Source: Mycolicibacterium hodleri
GTDB lineage: Bacteria > Actinomycetota > Actinomycetes > Mycobacteriales > Mycobacteriaceae
DNA length: 47,099 nt
Reading direction: 5' to 3'
NCBI RefSeq assembly: GCF_025822245.1
Contig: NZ_JACKTL010000016.1
Location: 1-47,099, forward strand
Shown here: piece by piece, positions 8,518 through 16,383 of the stretch
Numbering within the stretch: position 1 is the stretch's first letter
Layout: each line of letters starts with the position of its first letter
Made by a program: the position numbers and the translations under genes
The notes under the pieces: model-generated
What the model was told of the DNA's origin: nothing
What the model saw: the letters and a program-made list of their open reading frames with translations, nothing else
Database searches by the model: none

Positions 8518-9096
8518 TCACACGAGAGGTGCGCATGCGTCCAACGCCTCGCCGACCTCGGTGGCGACGATCAGCCGGTCGAGCGCACCCGTGCCGACGT
8601 ATCCCGTGCCGACCAATCCGCGCAACCACGCAAGCAACCCGTCGTAGTGGCCGAACGGGTCGAGCATGACGATCGGCTTGTCGTGCATGCCGAGGTAGCC
8701 CGCGGTCCACGCTTCGAAGAACTCCTCCAGCGTGCCGATGCCGCCCGGCAGCACCAGGAATGCGTCGGCCCGGTCCTCCATGACCTGCTTTCGCTGGCGC
8801 ATGGTGTCGGTGACGATCAGCTCTTCGGCGTCGACGTCGGCGAGTTCGCGGTGGACGAGCGCCTTGGGGATCACCCCGACGGTGCGGCCGTTGTGCGCCC
8901 GGGCGGCGCCAGCCACCGCGCCCATCGCCGAGACGTTTCCGCCGCCGGACACCAGCGTCCAGTCACGGTCGGCGATCGCCTCTCCCACGGCCGAGGCCAA
9001 CTTCAGCAACTCCGGATGGGTGGGACCGGAGGCGCAATACACGCAGACCGCCCACGGGCCGCGTGATTCTGGGTCTTCTGAAGAGTCTGCGGGCAC
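8518..9096 (-). CDS. LOG-family (TIGR00730) Rossmann-fold protein, probable nucleoside-5'-monophosphate phosphoribohydrolase
   Basis: 192 aa, equivalent to Rv1205. The LOG family hydrolyses cytokinin riboside or other nucleoside 5'-monophosphates to free base and ribose-5-phosphate. VYCASG near the N-terminus, SGGGNVSAMG, and the active-site pair MRQRKQVMEDRAD plus PGGIGTLEEFFEAW are all present. Rv1205 is known as a mycobacterial LOG enzyme whose turnover by the proteasome controls cytokinin levels. GTG at 9096 is chosen over ATG 9159 because TACTTT sits six bases upstream. The longer form would also collide with the divergent gene's promoter. Confidence 0.9.
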   Translation of the reverse strand: MPADSSEDPESRGPWAVCVYCASGPTHPELLKLASAVGEAIADRDWTLVSGGGNVSAMGAVAGAARAHNGRTVGVIPKALVHRELADVDAEELIVTDTMRQRKQVMEDRADAFLVLPGGIGTLEEFFEAWTAGYLGMHDKPIVMLDPFGHYDGLLAWLRGLVGTGYVGTGALDRLIVATEVGEALDACAPLV

Positions 9097-9108
9097 GGAT
9101 GCAAAGTA
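9097..9108 (-). promoter_or_regulatory. Leaderless promoter (-10 TACTTT) of the LOG gene
   Basis: Minus-strand TACTTT (9108-9103), six bases, then GTG at 9096. Confidence 0.5.
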
Positions 9109-9158
9109 CCCGAGACGCGGCTCGTCGATTTCGCCGATGGAGCCAGGTTGAACCCCCA

Positions 9159-9170
9159 TAAACTGCGGCG
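9159..9170 (+). promoter_or_regulatory. Leaderless promoter (-10 TAAACT) of the TPR protein gene
   Basis: TAAACT (9159-9164), spacer GCGGCG, then GTG at 9171. The 74-bp divergent region therefore carries two outward leaderless promoters. Confidence 0.5.
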
Positions 9171-10415
9171 GTGTCCGACGGACCAGATGGGACGGCCGCA
9201 GCCGAGGAGGCCTTGGCGCGGGGCGACCTCGCCGTCGCCGAGGAATTGGGACGTGCGGCGCTGCGCGACGAGGGATCGCTCGCGGCCCGGCTGACCCTGG
9301 CTCAGGCATTGGCGTGGCAGGGCCGAGGACGCGACGCGGACGCGGTGATGTCGGAAGTGGACGAATCCGCCTTGGACGACACCGATTTGATGGCATGGGC
9401 CCTCCCCCGGGCGGCCAACCAGTTCTGGATGCTCGATCAGCCCGAACGCGCGACCGCGTTCCTGCACACGGTGCGCGGCAGGCTGACCTCCGCCGGAGCC
9501 GGCGCGACGGTGGACGCCCTGCTGGGCACGTTCACGATGAACGCGGGCAGCCCGGAACGCGCGATCCAGCTGGCGCGCGAGGTGCTGAGCTCACCGACCG
9601 CCGAGCGGCAAGCCGTTGGCTGGGCCGCGTCCGCGGCGGCGCTCTGCAACGCCAGGATGGGCAACTTCGCCGACGTCGACCAGCTCGCCGAGCGGGCGAT
9701 CGCCGCGGGTCATCCCGGCCTGCTGCGCTTCACCAGTGCATTCGGCCAGACCACTGCCCTGGTGATGTCGGGTGAGCTGGACCGCGCCCAAGACCTGGCG
9801 CAGGAGCTCGTCGACGCGTCGCCGCCGTCGCACCCGAGCCACGCGATCGGCGGGCTTCTCGTCGCCGACGTGTTGATCGCTCGCGGGGACCCGGCCGACG
9901 CGGTGCCGACGCTGGAGGCTGCGGCCGCCGCACTGGCCCCGACCGGATACTCGTGGGGACCGTTGGCGTGGATGTTGTTGGCGCAGGCGCTCGGTCAGCT
10001 GGGTCGGACCGCGGACGCGGGACGCATCCTGGCGAAGGCCGAGGCCCGCCACGGACTCAAGTCGATGCTGTTCGCACCGGAGCTGTCGGTGGCGCGGGCT
10101 TGGACGGCGGCGGCGCGCCGGGACTCGCCTGGAGCGGTGGACGCGGCACGAGAGGCGGCCCGCGCCGCCGAGCGTGGGGGCCAGTCGGCGATCGCCCTTC
10201 GGGCGCTGGTCGACGCGGTACGCCTGGGCGACACGAGGGCTGGCGACGCCGTCGAACGGTTGACCGTGGACTGCGCCGTCCGGCCGCTGGCACTGGCCTA
10301 CGCGCGGGCCCTCACGGCGAGAGACGCCGACGGCCTCGAGGCGGCAGCAAACGGCTTCGAAGCGATCGGCATGCGCGGGGTCGCCGCCGACGCCCGGCGG
10401 CACGCGCGAAGTTGA
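9171..10415 (+). CDS. TPR-like helical repeat protein resembling the C-terminal half of LAL/LuxR regulators, without HTH
   Basis: 414 aa of Ala/Leu-rich helix-turn-helix repeats (for example EEALARGDLAVAEELGRAAL near residues 12-31), typical of tetratricopeptide arrays. The C-terminal stretch RALVDAVRLGDT...CAVRPLALAYARALTARDADGLEAAANGFEAIGM resembles the region just before the LuxR HTH in large mycobacterial LAL regulators. Here the protein stops there, with neither an AAA+ ATPase nor an HTH. No signal peptide is visible. It may bind proteins or ligands but should not bind DNA by itself. It is followed by the ESX-type gene 62 bp downstream. Confidence 0.8.
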   Translation: MSDGPDGTAAAEEALARGDLAVAEELGRAALRDEGSLAARLTLAQALAWQGRGRDADAVMSEVDESALDDTDLMAWALPRAANQFWMLDQPERATAFLHTVRGRLTSAGAGATVDALLGTFTMNAGSPERAIQLAREVLSSPTAERQAVGWAASAAALCNARMGNFADVDQLAERAIAAGHPGLLRFTSAFGQTTALVMSGELDRAQDLAQELVDASPPSHPSHAIGGLLVADVLIARGDPADAVPTLEAAAAALAPTGYSWGPLAWMLLAQALGQLGRTADAGRILAKAEARHGLKSMLFAPELSVARAWTAAARRDSPGAVDAAREAARAAERGGQSAIALRALVDAVRLGDTRAGDAVERLTVDCAVRPLALAYARALTARDADGLEAAANGFEAIGMRGVAADARRHARS

Positions 10416-10441
10416 CGCGATGACGGGTAGTCGAGCGGACT

Positions 10442-10447
10442 TAGAAT
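10442..10447 (+). promoter_or_regulatory. Candidate -10 (TAGAAT) of the ESX-substrate-like operon
   Basis: TAGAAT fits the mycobacterial SigA -10 and would start transcription near 10454. The leader then contains AAGGGGG upstream of the GTG at 10478. The same hexamer precedes the second ESX-like gene. Confidence 0.45.
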
Positions 10448-10477
10448 TGGGCGTTCGCATACGCAAGGGGGCTGTCG

Positions 10478-12796
10478 GTGGGTGTTCTGGACGGGTTCAT
10501 CGCGACGTGGTCCAACGCTCGCGAGACCTTCGGCCAGGGCGTTCCCGCCACGGGTGAGCAGTTCGACAAGAGCGGGCCACTGCGCGACATGCAGTCGACG
10601 GTCGAGTCGGCCGCCCCCGGGTCGCGCTGGACCGGCGCCGCCGCCGCGGCCTATCACACCGCCAACGCCGACCACGGCAAGGTCTTCGCTCAGCTGGCCT
10701 CGCTGGATCAGCAACTGAGCAACCACGTGAACGCGTCGTCTCAGGTCGTGGCGGCCGGCCGCCAGAACCTGGAGACGATTCGCAAGTGGGTCGTCGACGG
10801 CGCGGCGGCCGTGCCCCCCGGCAAGAACCACGACCAGATGGTGATGCAGATCGTGAACAAGGGGCTGGGGCAGCTCCGCGAGGTCGTCGCCAAGTCCAAC
10901 GGGGACCTCGCCACCATCGGCGGCAAGATTCGCGGGCTCGGCGGGGAGTACGAGGCGCTGGGGAATCAGAAGTTCGCGCCGAAGGAGGGGGTCGGCGACG
11001 GCGTTCTCGGTGTCAAGGGTGACGACGAAGACGAGAAGGACAAAGACGAGAAGAAGAAGACCGAAGAGAGCGGTGACCAGGGACGAGAGGACGGCGACTC
11101 GCTGTCAGACGGAAAGCTGTCTCCCGAAGAGGAAAAGCGGTTACATGACGCAACCACTCTCACACCTGAGCAGAAGACGGCGCTTGACCAGGGCAATTTG
11201 ACCATCCCTCCCGAACGAATGGCCTACCTCAACGGCCTGTCCCATTCGCTCGACGGCAAGTCGCCCGCCGAGATCAAGGCCACTCTCGACGGCCTTCCGC
11301 CAGCCGACGCCAAGGCGGTGTCCAACGCGTTACACCTGGTCGGGTCCGACGCCGTCAAGACCTCCGTCGACCCGTCGATAAAGCCCGGCGACCCCGGCTA
11401 CGTTCCGCCGACGGGCGGCAAGGACAACCTGCCAACGAGCATCAAGGACGTCTTCGACGCCCCGCTCAAGAATTCGCCGGTGCCCGAACAGGTCATCGGC
11501 GCCGACGGCAAGCCCCACATCGAGTTGCCCGATCCCAACAAGCCCTACAAGTTCCTCGACGAGTATCGCGACATCGCTGCAATCTCGAACTATGGAGATC
11601 ACGACGTCCAGCGCAGCAGCGCCCTGAACGAGGGCATGCTCGCCGAATCCCGCGAACTGTTAAGCGATTACGACAGTGACCATCGACCCAATCCAGGCCT
11701 GGGTACGGCCTGGGGCCACGAACACCTGGACCCGACGCTGCAAGACTTGATTTCAGCGTCGTCACACGACCCGATCGCTGTGCACGATGCGTTCGCCGGC
11801 GTGGACGGCCACTCGCCCGACAACGACTTCATTAGCGACGTGTACCAGCACGACTGGGCCGACGACGGCAAGGCAGCCGGTGAGTTGTTTCCAGACGCCA
11901 CAGACCATTCCGCGCGCGCCGGTCAGACCATGCACGCGTTCGACGCCTACGCCGGTGAGAAGTACCAGGACCTGCTCAACATGAACGGCGGCAAGGAATC
12001 GCTCGGGGAGGTCAACCCCAACTTGGTGCAGTCATTGGCCGAGGCGAACAAGCCCTACATCGACGACATGACGGGCGTCAACATCGACGGCACTCAGGGC
12101 TTCGACAAGCTCGACAATGGGGCCAATGCCAACAATATGCGCGGCCTGTTCGCCGTGATCGACTCCGATCCGACGGCTGAGAAGAGCTTCAACGACCACG
12201 CGACGGCAACGTGGCGAGACATCGTGGCCGAATACTCCCAGAACCTTGCGCACACGGGCATTCCCGACGGAGATCTGCTGGCGGCCGCGGGCAAGCTCAC
12301 TGGCGCGCAAGACATGGGCGAGTACATCCATCAGCTCGACATGGGCAAGAGCAACTACGAAGCCTCCATGGAAACTTGGAACAAGAGAGGCGAGTGGTAC
12401 GACAGCATTCACGACATCGCGGCGGCGGTCCCGGGCCTCAAGGACTCCGTCGACGTCTACGACGGTCTTCCGGGGGATCCGCTGAGAGAACTCTTCGTCG
12501 GCCAACAGCCGACGGCAGGGACGTTGACGCCGATGCCGTTGCACGACATGGACGAGGTGACACGTTCCGTCGCAGCGTATCTCGTCCACGAGAAGATCGG
12601 CGACCTGTCGGGCTTGGGTCCAACGGCTCAGAGCGGCGTGCTACCGCCTGGCACTCCGCAATACCTCATCGACGACTACCTTTCGAAGGTCGCAGGGCGC
12701 AACGAGTTCCCCTACATCAAGTGGTCGGAGGCCTACCAAGCATCCATCTACGTGTCGGAGGGCGAATTCGACAAGATCAAGCCACCGGAGGGATGA
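10478..12796 (+). CDS. Large WXG-type, ESX (type VII) substrate-like protein with C-terminal domain, 772 aa
   Basis: Residues 1-165 are helical with a WTG motif at 51-53 (GSRWTGAAAAAY), like the WXG turn of ESX/EspA-type substrates. An Asp/Glu/Lys-rich linker follows (about 181-207). From about 210 there is a long acidic domain with LSPEEEKRL, TPEQKTALDQGN and PERMAYLNGLSHSLDG, which recalls the mycobacterial family annotated as TPR-repeat-region-containing proteins. No signal peptide or transmembrane helix is present, as expected for type VII export. No catalytic motif is recognised. It shares a four-base ATGA overlap with the lipoprotein gene, so the pair is probably made together. No ESX machinery gene is nearby. 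Confidence 0.75.
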   Translation: MGVLDGFIATWSNARETFGQGVPATGEQFDKSGPLRDMQSTVESAAPGSRWTGAAAAAYHTANADHGKVFAQLASLDQQLSNHVNASSQVVAAGRQNLETIRKWVVDGAAAVPPGKNHDQMVMQIVNKGLGQLREVVAKSNGDLATIGGKIRGLGGEYEALGNQKFAPKEGVGDGVLGVKGDDEDEKDKDEKKKTEESGDQGREDGDSLSDGKLSPEEEKRLHDATTLTPEQKTALDQGNLTIPPERMAYLNGLSHSLDGKSPAEIKATLDGLPPADAKAVSNALHLVGSDAVKTSVDPSIKPGDPGYVPPTGGKDNLPTSIKDVFDAPLKNSPVPEQVIGADGKPHIELPDPNKPYKFLDEYRDIAAISNYGDHDVQRSSALNEGMLAESRELLSDYDSDHRPNPGLGTAWGHEHLDPTLQDLISASSHDPIAVHDAFAGVDGHSPDNDFISDVYQHDWADDGKAAGELFPDATDHSARAGQTMHAFDAYAGEKYQDLLNMNGGKESLGEVNPNLVQSLAEANKPYIDDMTGVNIDGTQGFDKLDNGANANNMRGLFAVIDSDPTAEKSFNDHATATWRDIVAEYSQNLAHTGIPDGDLLAAAGKLTGAQDMGEYIHQLDMGKSNYEASMETWNKRGEWYDSIHDIAAAVPGLKDSVDVYDGLPGDPLRELFVGQQPTAGTLTPMPLHDMDEVTRSVAAYLVHEKIGDLSGLGPTAQSGVLPPGTPQYLIDDYLSKVAGRNEFPYIKWSEAYQASIYVSEGEFDKIKPPEG

Positions 12797-13746
12797 GTCA
12801 GCTGACCGAGTCACGCGTCACGTCACTGGGCCGCATTGCGCTGCAACTGGGGCTGACCCTCCTCGTCGCGGCCGCGGGTTGCCGATCAACGCCAACGGCA
12901 CCGCCCACGTCGGCATCGCCTAATGCGCAACGCCTTTACCAGTGGCCTGAGAAGCTCGAGGACTTCCGCTTTCGGTGGTACGCCGATCCGAACTTCGAGC
13001 TGACCACGGGCTGGGCAGTACCGCTGCGCGCCTATTTGGAGTCCCGGATTGTCGTCGAGTACACCGATGACGCGAAGGCCGGGTACCCGGGTTTCGAGCG
13101 GGCCACCCCGTCGCCCGTCCAGCCCGGCTCGACCGAGCTGCTGGAGACGCCGTATGCACAGCGTGAAATTCGCATGCCGCGAGGCCCGTCGACCTTCGAC
13201 GACCCGGGCCAGCGAATCGTCGGAAACGAAGAGTTGGACGTGCTTCAGACCGAGCCCATCCCCGACGGCTTTCGCGCATTCGTCTGCGACGCGACCTTCG
13301 ACACCTACAAGCAAGCCGGCGGCGCATCGCAGTACGTACCCGTCAAGTCCTACCCCGGGTTTCAGCCGACCGACGTCGAGAACATGAAGGTCTGGCGGAT
13401 CGAGTTCAGCTCCCGCGATTCGCGCCTGGCCCCGGGAGCACCAGCCTCACCCGACACCCCACAGAGCGGCCCGCTACCCGCACCACAAACCGACGTCTTC
13501 GGCCCATGGTTCGTCACGGGGGCACTCGGCGTCGGGGGTTGGTCCGACAGCGATCATCCCGATCTGATCCAGGGCAGCCCTGAACAACAGGGCCAATTTC
13601 GCGAAGCACAGGACGCCGAGACGGCGATGCGGCAACGTTGTCTCGACCGCTATCCGCTCGACGCTGCACAACGCGCGGCACGCGCACAGACCACGCTCGT
13701 GAAACCGCCGACGGTGAACCCGGCGACACCCGGCTGGCCCGACTAG
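12793..13746 (+). CDS. Putative lipoprotein, 317 aa, coupled to the ESX-substrate-like gene
   Basis: The N-terminus is basic then hydrophobic (IALQLGLTLLVAAAGC), with lipobox AAGC giving a lipidated Cys around residue 29. It would be exported by Sec and anchored on the outer face of the membrane. The mature part has no family I recognise; it is rich in Pro, Trp and Tyr. The ATG overlaps the upstream TGA (ATGA), strong evidence for co-translation. A lipoprotein encoded right after a large ESX substrate could be a chaperone, receptor or immunity partner; this is inference. Confidence 0.75.
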   Translation: MSQLTESRVTSLGRIALQLGLTLLVAAAGCRSTPTAPPTSASPNAQRLYQWPEKLEDFRFRWYADPNFELTTGWAVPLRAYLESRIVVEYTDDAKAGYPGFERATPSPVQPGSTELLETPYAQREIRMPRGPSTFDDPGQRIVGNEELDVLQTEPIPDGFRAFVCDATFDTYKQAGGASQYVPVKSYPGFQPTDVENMKVWRIEFSSRDSRLAPGAPASPDTPQSGPLPAPQTDVFGPWFVTGALGVGGWSDSDHPDLIQGSPEQQGQFREAQDAETAMRQRCLDRYPLDAAQRAARAQTTLVKPPTVNPATPGWPD

Positions 13747-13802
13747 GCGAAGTAGTCACCGACGCAAGCAAACTGCCGCTCCAATGCCGGCTGCGTCGCC
13801 CA

Positions 13803-13808
13803 TAGAAT
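13803..13808 (+). promoter_or_regulatory. Candidate -10 (TAGAAT) of the YxxxD-motif protein gene
   Basis: The hexamer is identical to that at 10442-10447, followed by a short leader with AGAGAGG before the ATG at 13838. Confidence 0.4.
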
Positions 13809-13837
13809 CGATTGACGCGCACCAAGAGAGGACCATC

Positions 13838-14668
13838 ATGGGCGGCGAATTCACCCTGGACGGCAACGGCCTGGCACCACTGGCCGAGATCCACTCGCAG
13901 GTCGCCACCGGGCTGTCACAGCTGACCGGGCCGGGCGGCCCACAGGCGGCCGACGTCGCCCGCTCGTTCGGCAACATCGCGTTCTCGGTGAACAACGCCC
14001 TCGACGGCGTGACCCAGAGCCGCGGGAACACGCTTCAGGCCACGAAGGGCTCCAGCGACACCATCGCGGAGCTCCTCGGCAAGGCCGACAAGCTGTACGC
14101 CCAGGGCGACCAGGAAGGTGCGGCCAAGCTCAGGGCCGCGGCCGAGACACTGGAGAGCGCCGGAGCAGCCGGCGGAGGCGCAGGCGCAACCGGCGCGACC
14201 GGCGCCGGTGGGACAGGCGCTGGCGCGGCAGCCGGTGGCGGCGGTGCCGAGATGGCGGGCCAGATGGCCAGCCAGGTGGGCCAGCAGGTCGGCCAAATCG
14301 CCCAGGGCATGGCGCAATCCGTGCAGGGGCTCGCGCAAGGTCTCACCCAGTTGCCGCAGCAGATCATGCAGGGCATCCAGGGCATGGCCGGGTCGGCCGG
14401 CAAGGGTTCGGCTGCCGAGGAGCTGGCCAAGGCCCGCGAGGACAAGGCCGACGCGGACGAGCCCCGTGACGCCGAGGAGCGCAAGCGCGAGGAGGCCGAG
14501 GCCGCCGAGAAGCGAGCCGAGGAGGAACGCGCGCACCAGCGGCCGCCGGCCCACGGCGACGGCGCCCAGCCCGGTCGCTCCACCGACGCCGGCCCTGCTC
14601 CCGTGGCGCCCCCCGCACCGGAGCGTCCGCAGCCCGCGCAGACACGGCCGCAACAGTCCTCCCTCTAG
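13838..14668 (+). CDS. Secreted ESX-associated-type protein with YxxxD motif, Gly/Ala/Gln-rich and Pro-rich tail, 276 aa
   Basis: Residues 1-105 form a helical module ending in KLYAQGDQEGAAKL, where Y87-A-Q-G-D91 fits the YxxxD/E general type VII secretion signal. A Gly/Ala linker (about 108-140) and a Gln/Met-rich repetitive segment (MASQVGQQVGQIAQGMAQ) follow. A charged coiled coil (AKAREDKADADEPRDAEE) and a Pro-rich C-terminus complete it. The layout resembles EspB/EspJ-type ESX-1 substrates, though I see no clear orthologue. AGAGAGG before the ATG sets the start. Its TAG shares CTAG with the converging ABC-F gene. Confidence 0.75.
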   Translation: MGGEFTLDGNGLAPLAEIHSQVATGLSQLTGPGGPQAADVARSFGNIAFSVNNALDGVTQSRGNTLQATKGSSDTIAELLGKADKLYAQGDQEGAAKLRAAAETLESAGAAGGGAGATGATGAGGTGAGAAAGGGGAEMAGQMASQVGQQVGQIAQGMAQSVQGLAQGLTQLPQQIMQGIQGMAGSAGKGSAAEELAKAREDKADADEPRDAEERKREEAEAAEKRAEEERAHQRPPAHGDGAQPGRSTDAGPAPVAPPAPERPQPAQTRPQQSSL

Positions 14669-16272
14669 GACAACACGCCGTCGGCGAGGTGCAGCCTGCG
14701 CTGAACGCCGATCGCGCCGAGGAAGCTCTCGTCATGGCTGACCACCACGAAGGCGCCCCGATAGGCGTTCAGCGCCGCCTCCAACTGGCTCGTGCTGACC
14801 AGGTCGAGGTTGTTGGTCGGCTCGTCGAGAAGCAGTAGTTGCGGGGCGGGTTCGGCGTTGAGCACGCAGACCAGCGTTGCCCTGAGCCGCTCCCCACCCG
14901 AGAGCGCCGCCACGGGTAGGTCGACGTGATCATCGCGAAAGAGGAACTGCGCCAACAGATGCATGCGTCGGGTATGTGTCAGGCGGGGAGCGAAGGCGGC
15001 CAAGCTCTCGCCGACGCTGCGCTCGGGGTCGAGCAGGTCGAGCCGTTGCGACAGGTAGGCGATCCGTCCTTCGGCACGCTGCACCTCGCCCCGCTCCGGC
15101 AGCAGGTCACCGCTGAACAGTCTCAGTAGCGTGGACTTGCCCGCCCCGTTGACTCCGGTCAACGCGATGCGTTCGGGCCCGCGGATGTCCAGATCAATTC
15201 CTTTGTCCGCGAACAGGTCACGGGTCCCGACCCGAACTCGAAGACCTCGTGCGGTCAGCACCGTGCGGCCCGCGGGCACGTCGGTCTCGGGCAGGTCGAG
15301 CACGATGACGTCGTCGTCGCGCAGGGCACGTTCGGCCTGATCCAGCCGACTTCGCGCGTCGTCGACCCGCTTGCCGTGGACGTCGTCGGCCCTGGCCGCC
15401 GACTCCTGGGCGTCGCGTTTGAGCTTGCCCGCCACGATCTTCGGCAGCCCGGCGTCCTTGACGTTGCGCGCGGCGGTCCCCGAACGCTTCGCCGCTCGCT
15501 CGCGGGCCTGTTGCATCTGCCGCCTCTCGCGCTTCAACAGCTGCTCGGCGTTGCGGACGTCCGACTCGGCGGATTGTCGGGCGGCGTCGACAGCGGCCTC
15601 GTAGTCGGTGAAACTCCCGCCGTAGAAACGTATTTCACCGCGATGCAACTCGGCGATGCGATCCATCCGATCGAGCAGGACCCTGTCGTGGCTGACGACC
15701 AATAGCGTCCCGCCGAAGTCGTCGAGCGCGGAATGCAACCGTCGGCGCGCCTCGACGTCGAGGTTGTTGGTCGGCTCGTCGAGGAGCAGGACGTCCGGCC
15801 GTCTGAGCAGTTGGGCCGCCAGACCCACCGACACCACTTCGCCGCCGCTGAGGGAGCCGAGGCGCCGATCCATCGCCAGGTGCGCCAACCCCAGGCGGTC
15901 GAGTTGGGCCCGCAGTCGCTCCTCGACGTCCCAGTCGTCGCCGATGGTCGCGAACACCGCGTCGGAGGCGTCACCGGCGGCCAGGGCGTCCAGCGCCGCG
16001 ACGACGGGTGCGACGCCAAGGACCTCGGCGACGGTCCGGTGAGCCTCGAACGGCAACGTCTGCGGCAGGTACCCGACGGCGCCGTCGACGACGACACTTC
16101 CGGCAGTCGGACGCAGTTCTCCCGCAACGAGTTTGAGCAGCGTGCTCTTGCCAGCCCCATTGGGTGCGACCAGACCTGTGCGGCCACCCGGCACGGTGAA
16201 GGACAGGTCTTCGAACAGTGAGATGTCGTCGGCCCAGCCGAACGACAGACGTGACGAAACGAGGGAAGACAT
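14665..16272 (-). CDS. ABC-F family ATPase (ribosome-associated / possible antibiotic protection), 535 aa
   Basis: Two ATP-binding cassettes in one chain without membrane domains. Walker A motifs are APNGAGKSTLL and GVNGAGKSTLL, with two LSGGE signatures and two LLLDEPTNNLD Walker B regions. A basic interdomain linker (about 225-335, RRQMQQARERAAKRSG) corresponds to the P-site tRNA interaction arm of ABC-F proteins. ABC-F factors act on ribosomes; some give resistance to macrolides, lincosamides or related drugs. Specificity cannot be read here. AAGAAAG seven bases before the ATG is the likely ribosome site. A short leader ORF and hairpins precede the gene. Confidence 0.9.
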   Translation of the reverse strand: MSSLVSSRLSFGWADDISLFEDLSFTVPGGRTGLVAPNGAGKSTLLKLVAGELRPTAGSVVVDGAVGYLPQTLPFEAHRTVAEVLGVAPVVAALDALAAGDASDAVFATIGDDWDVEERLRAQLDRLGLAHLAMDRRLGSLSGGEVVSVGLAAQLLRRPDVLLLDEPTNNLDVEARRRLHSALDDFGGTLLVVSHDRVLLDRMDRIAELHRGEIRFYGGSFTDYEAAVDAARQSAESDVRNAEQLLKRERRQMQQARERAAKRSGTAARNVKDAGLPKIVAGKLKRDAQESAARADDVHGKRVDDARSRLDQAERALRDDDVIVLDLPETDVPAGRTVLTARGLRVRVGTRDLFADKGIDLDIRGPERIALTGVNGAGKSTLLRLFSGDLLPERGEVQRAEGRIAYLSQRLDLLDPERSVGESLAAFAPRLTHTRRMHLLAQFLFRDDHVDLPVAALSGGERLRATLVCVLNAEPAPQLLLLDEPTNNLDLVSTSQLEAALNAYRGAFVVVSHDESFLGAIGVQRRLHLADGVLS

Positions 16273-16275
16273 GGA

Positions 16276-16308
16276 AGGGCTTTCTTGCTGGTGCCCTGAT
16301 CTAGGGCA
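16276..16308 (-). promoter_or_regulatory. Attenuator-like alternative hairpins before the ABC-F gene
   Basis: On the transcript, TGCCCT (16308-16303) pairs with AGGGCA (16297-16292) across a five-base loop. The same AGGGC can instead pair with GCCCT (16280-16276) just before the start codon, looping out the AAGAAAG ribosome site. The two pairings exclude each other. Confidence 0.5.
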
Positions 16309-16330
16309 GGCGAGGACGACGGAAGAGAAG

Positions 16331-16347
16331 CTCCGAGCTATCCGGAG
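16331..16347 (-). promoter_or_regulatory. Small stem overlapping the leader-peptide stop codon
   Basis: CTCCG and CGGAG form a five-bp stem with a seven-base loop that contains the leader ORF TAG, so a ribosome on the leader would open it. Confidence 0.35.
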
Positions 16348-16364
16348 AGGTCGTCACCCAGCAT
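16338..16364 (-). CDS. Candidate leader peptide upstream of the ABC-F gene (8 aa; 11 aa from the upstream ATG)
   Basis: An ATG at 16364 opens MLGDDLSG and stop. TACCAT seven bases before it predicts a leaderless transcript starting at this ATG. An in-frame ATG at 16373 would give MDSMLGDDLSG. The ORF ends inside a small stem and 65 bases before the ABC-F ATG. Short leader ORFs with exclusive hairpins are the known form of antibiotic-induced attenuation of ABC-F and related resistance genes. Confidence 0.5.
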   Translation of the reverse strand: MLGDDLSG

Positions 16365-16377
16365 GGAATCCATGGTA
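16365..16377 (-). promoter_or_regulatory. Candidate promoter (-10 TACCAT) of the ABC-F leader
   Basis: Minus-strand TACCAT (16377-16372) and a seven-base spacer before ATG 16364. It lies within the 111-bp gap after the dapE stop. Confidence 0.4.
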
Positions 16378-16383
16378 GCGGCG

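Noticed and set aside
7321..9066. 581-codon plus-strand frame over fadD6 and the LOG gene
   Set aside because: Antisense shadow without recognisable domain.
9097..9159. ATG start of the LOG gene at 9159
   Set aside because: It overlaps the divergent gene's -10, adds residues without similarity, and GTG 9096 has a well-placed -10.
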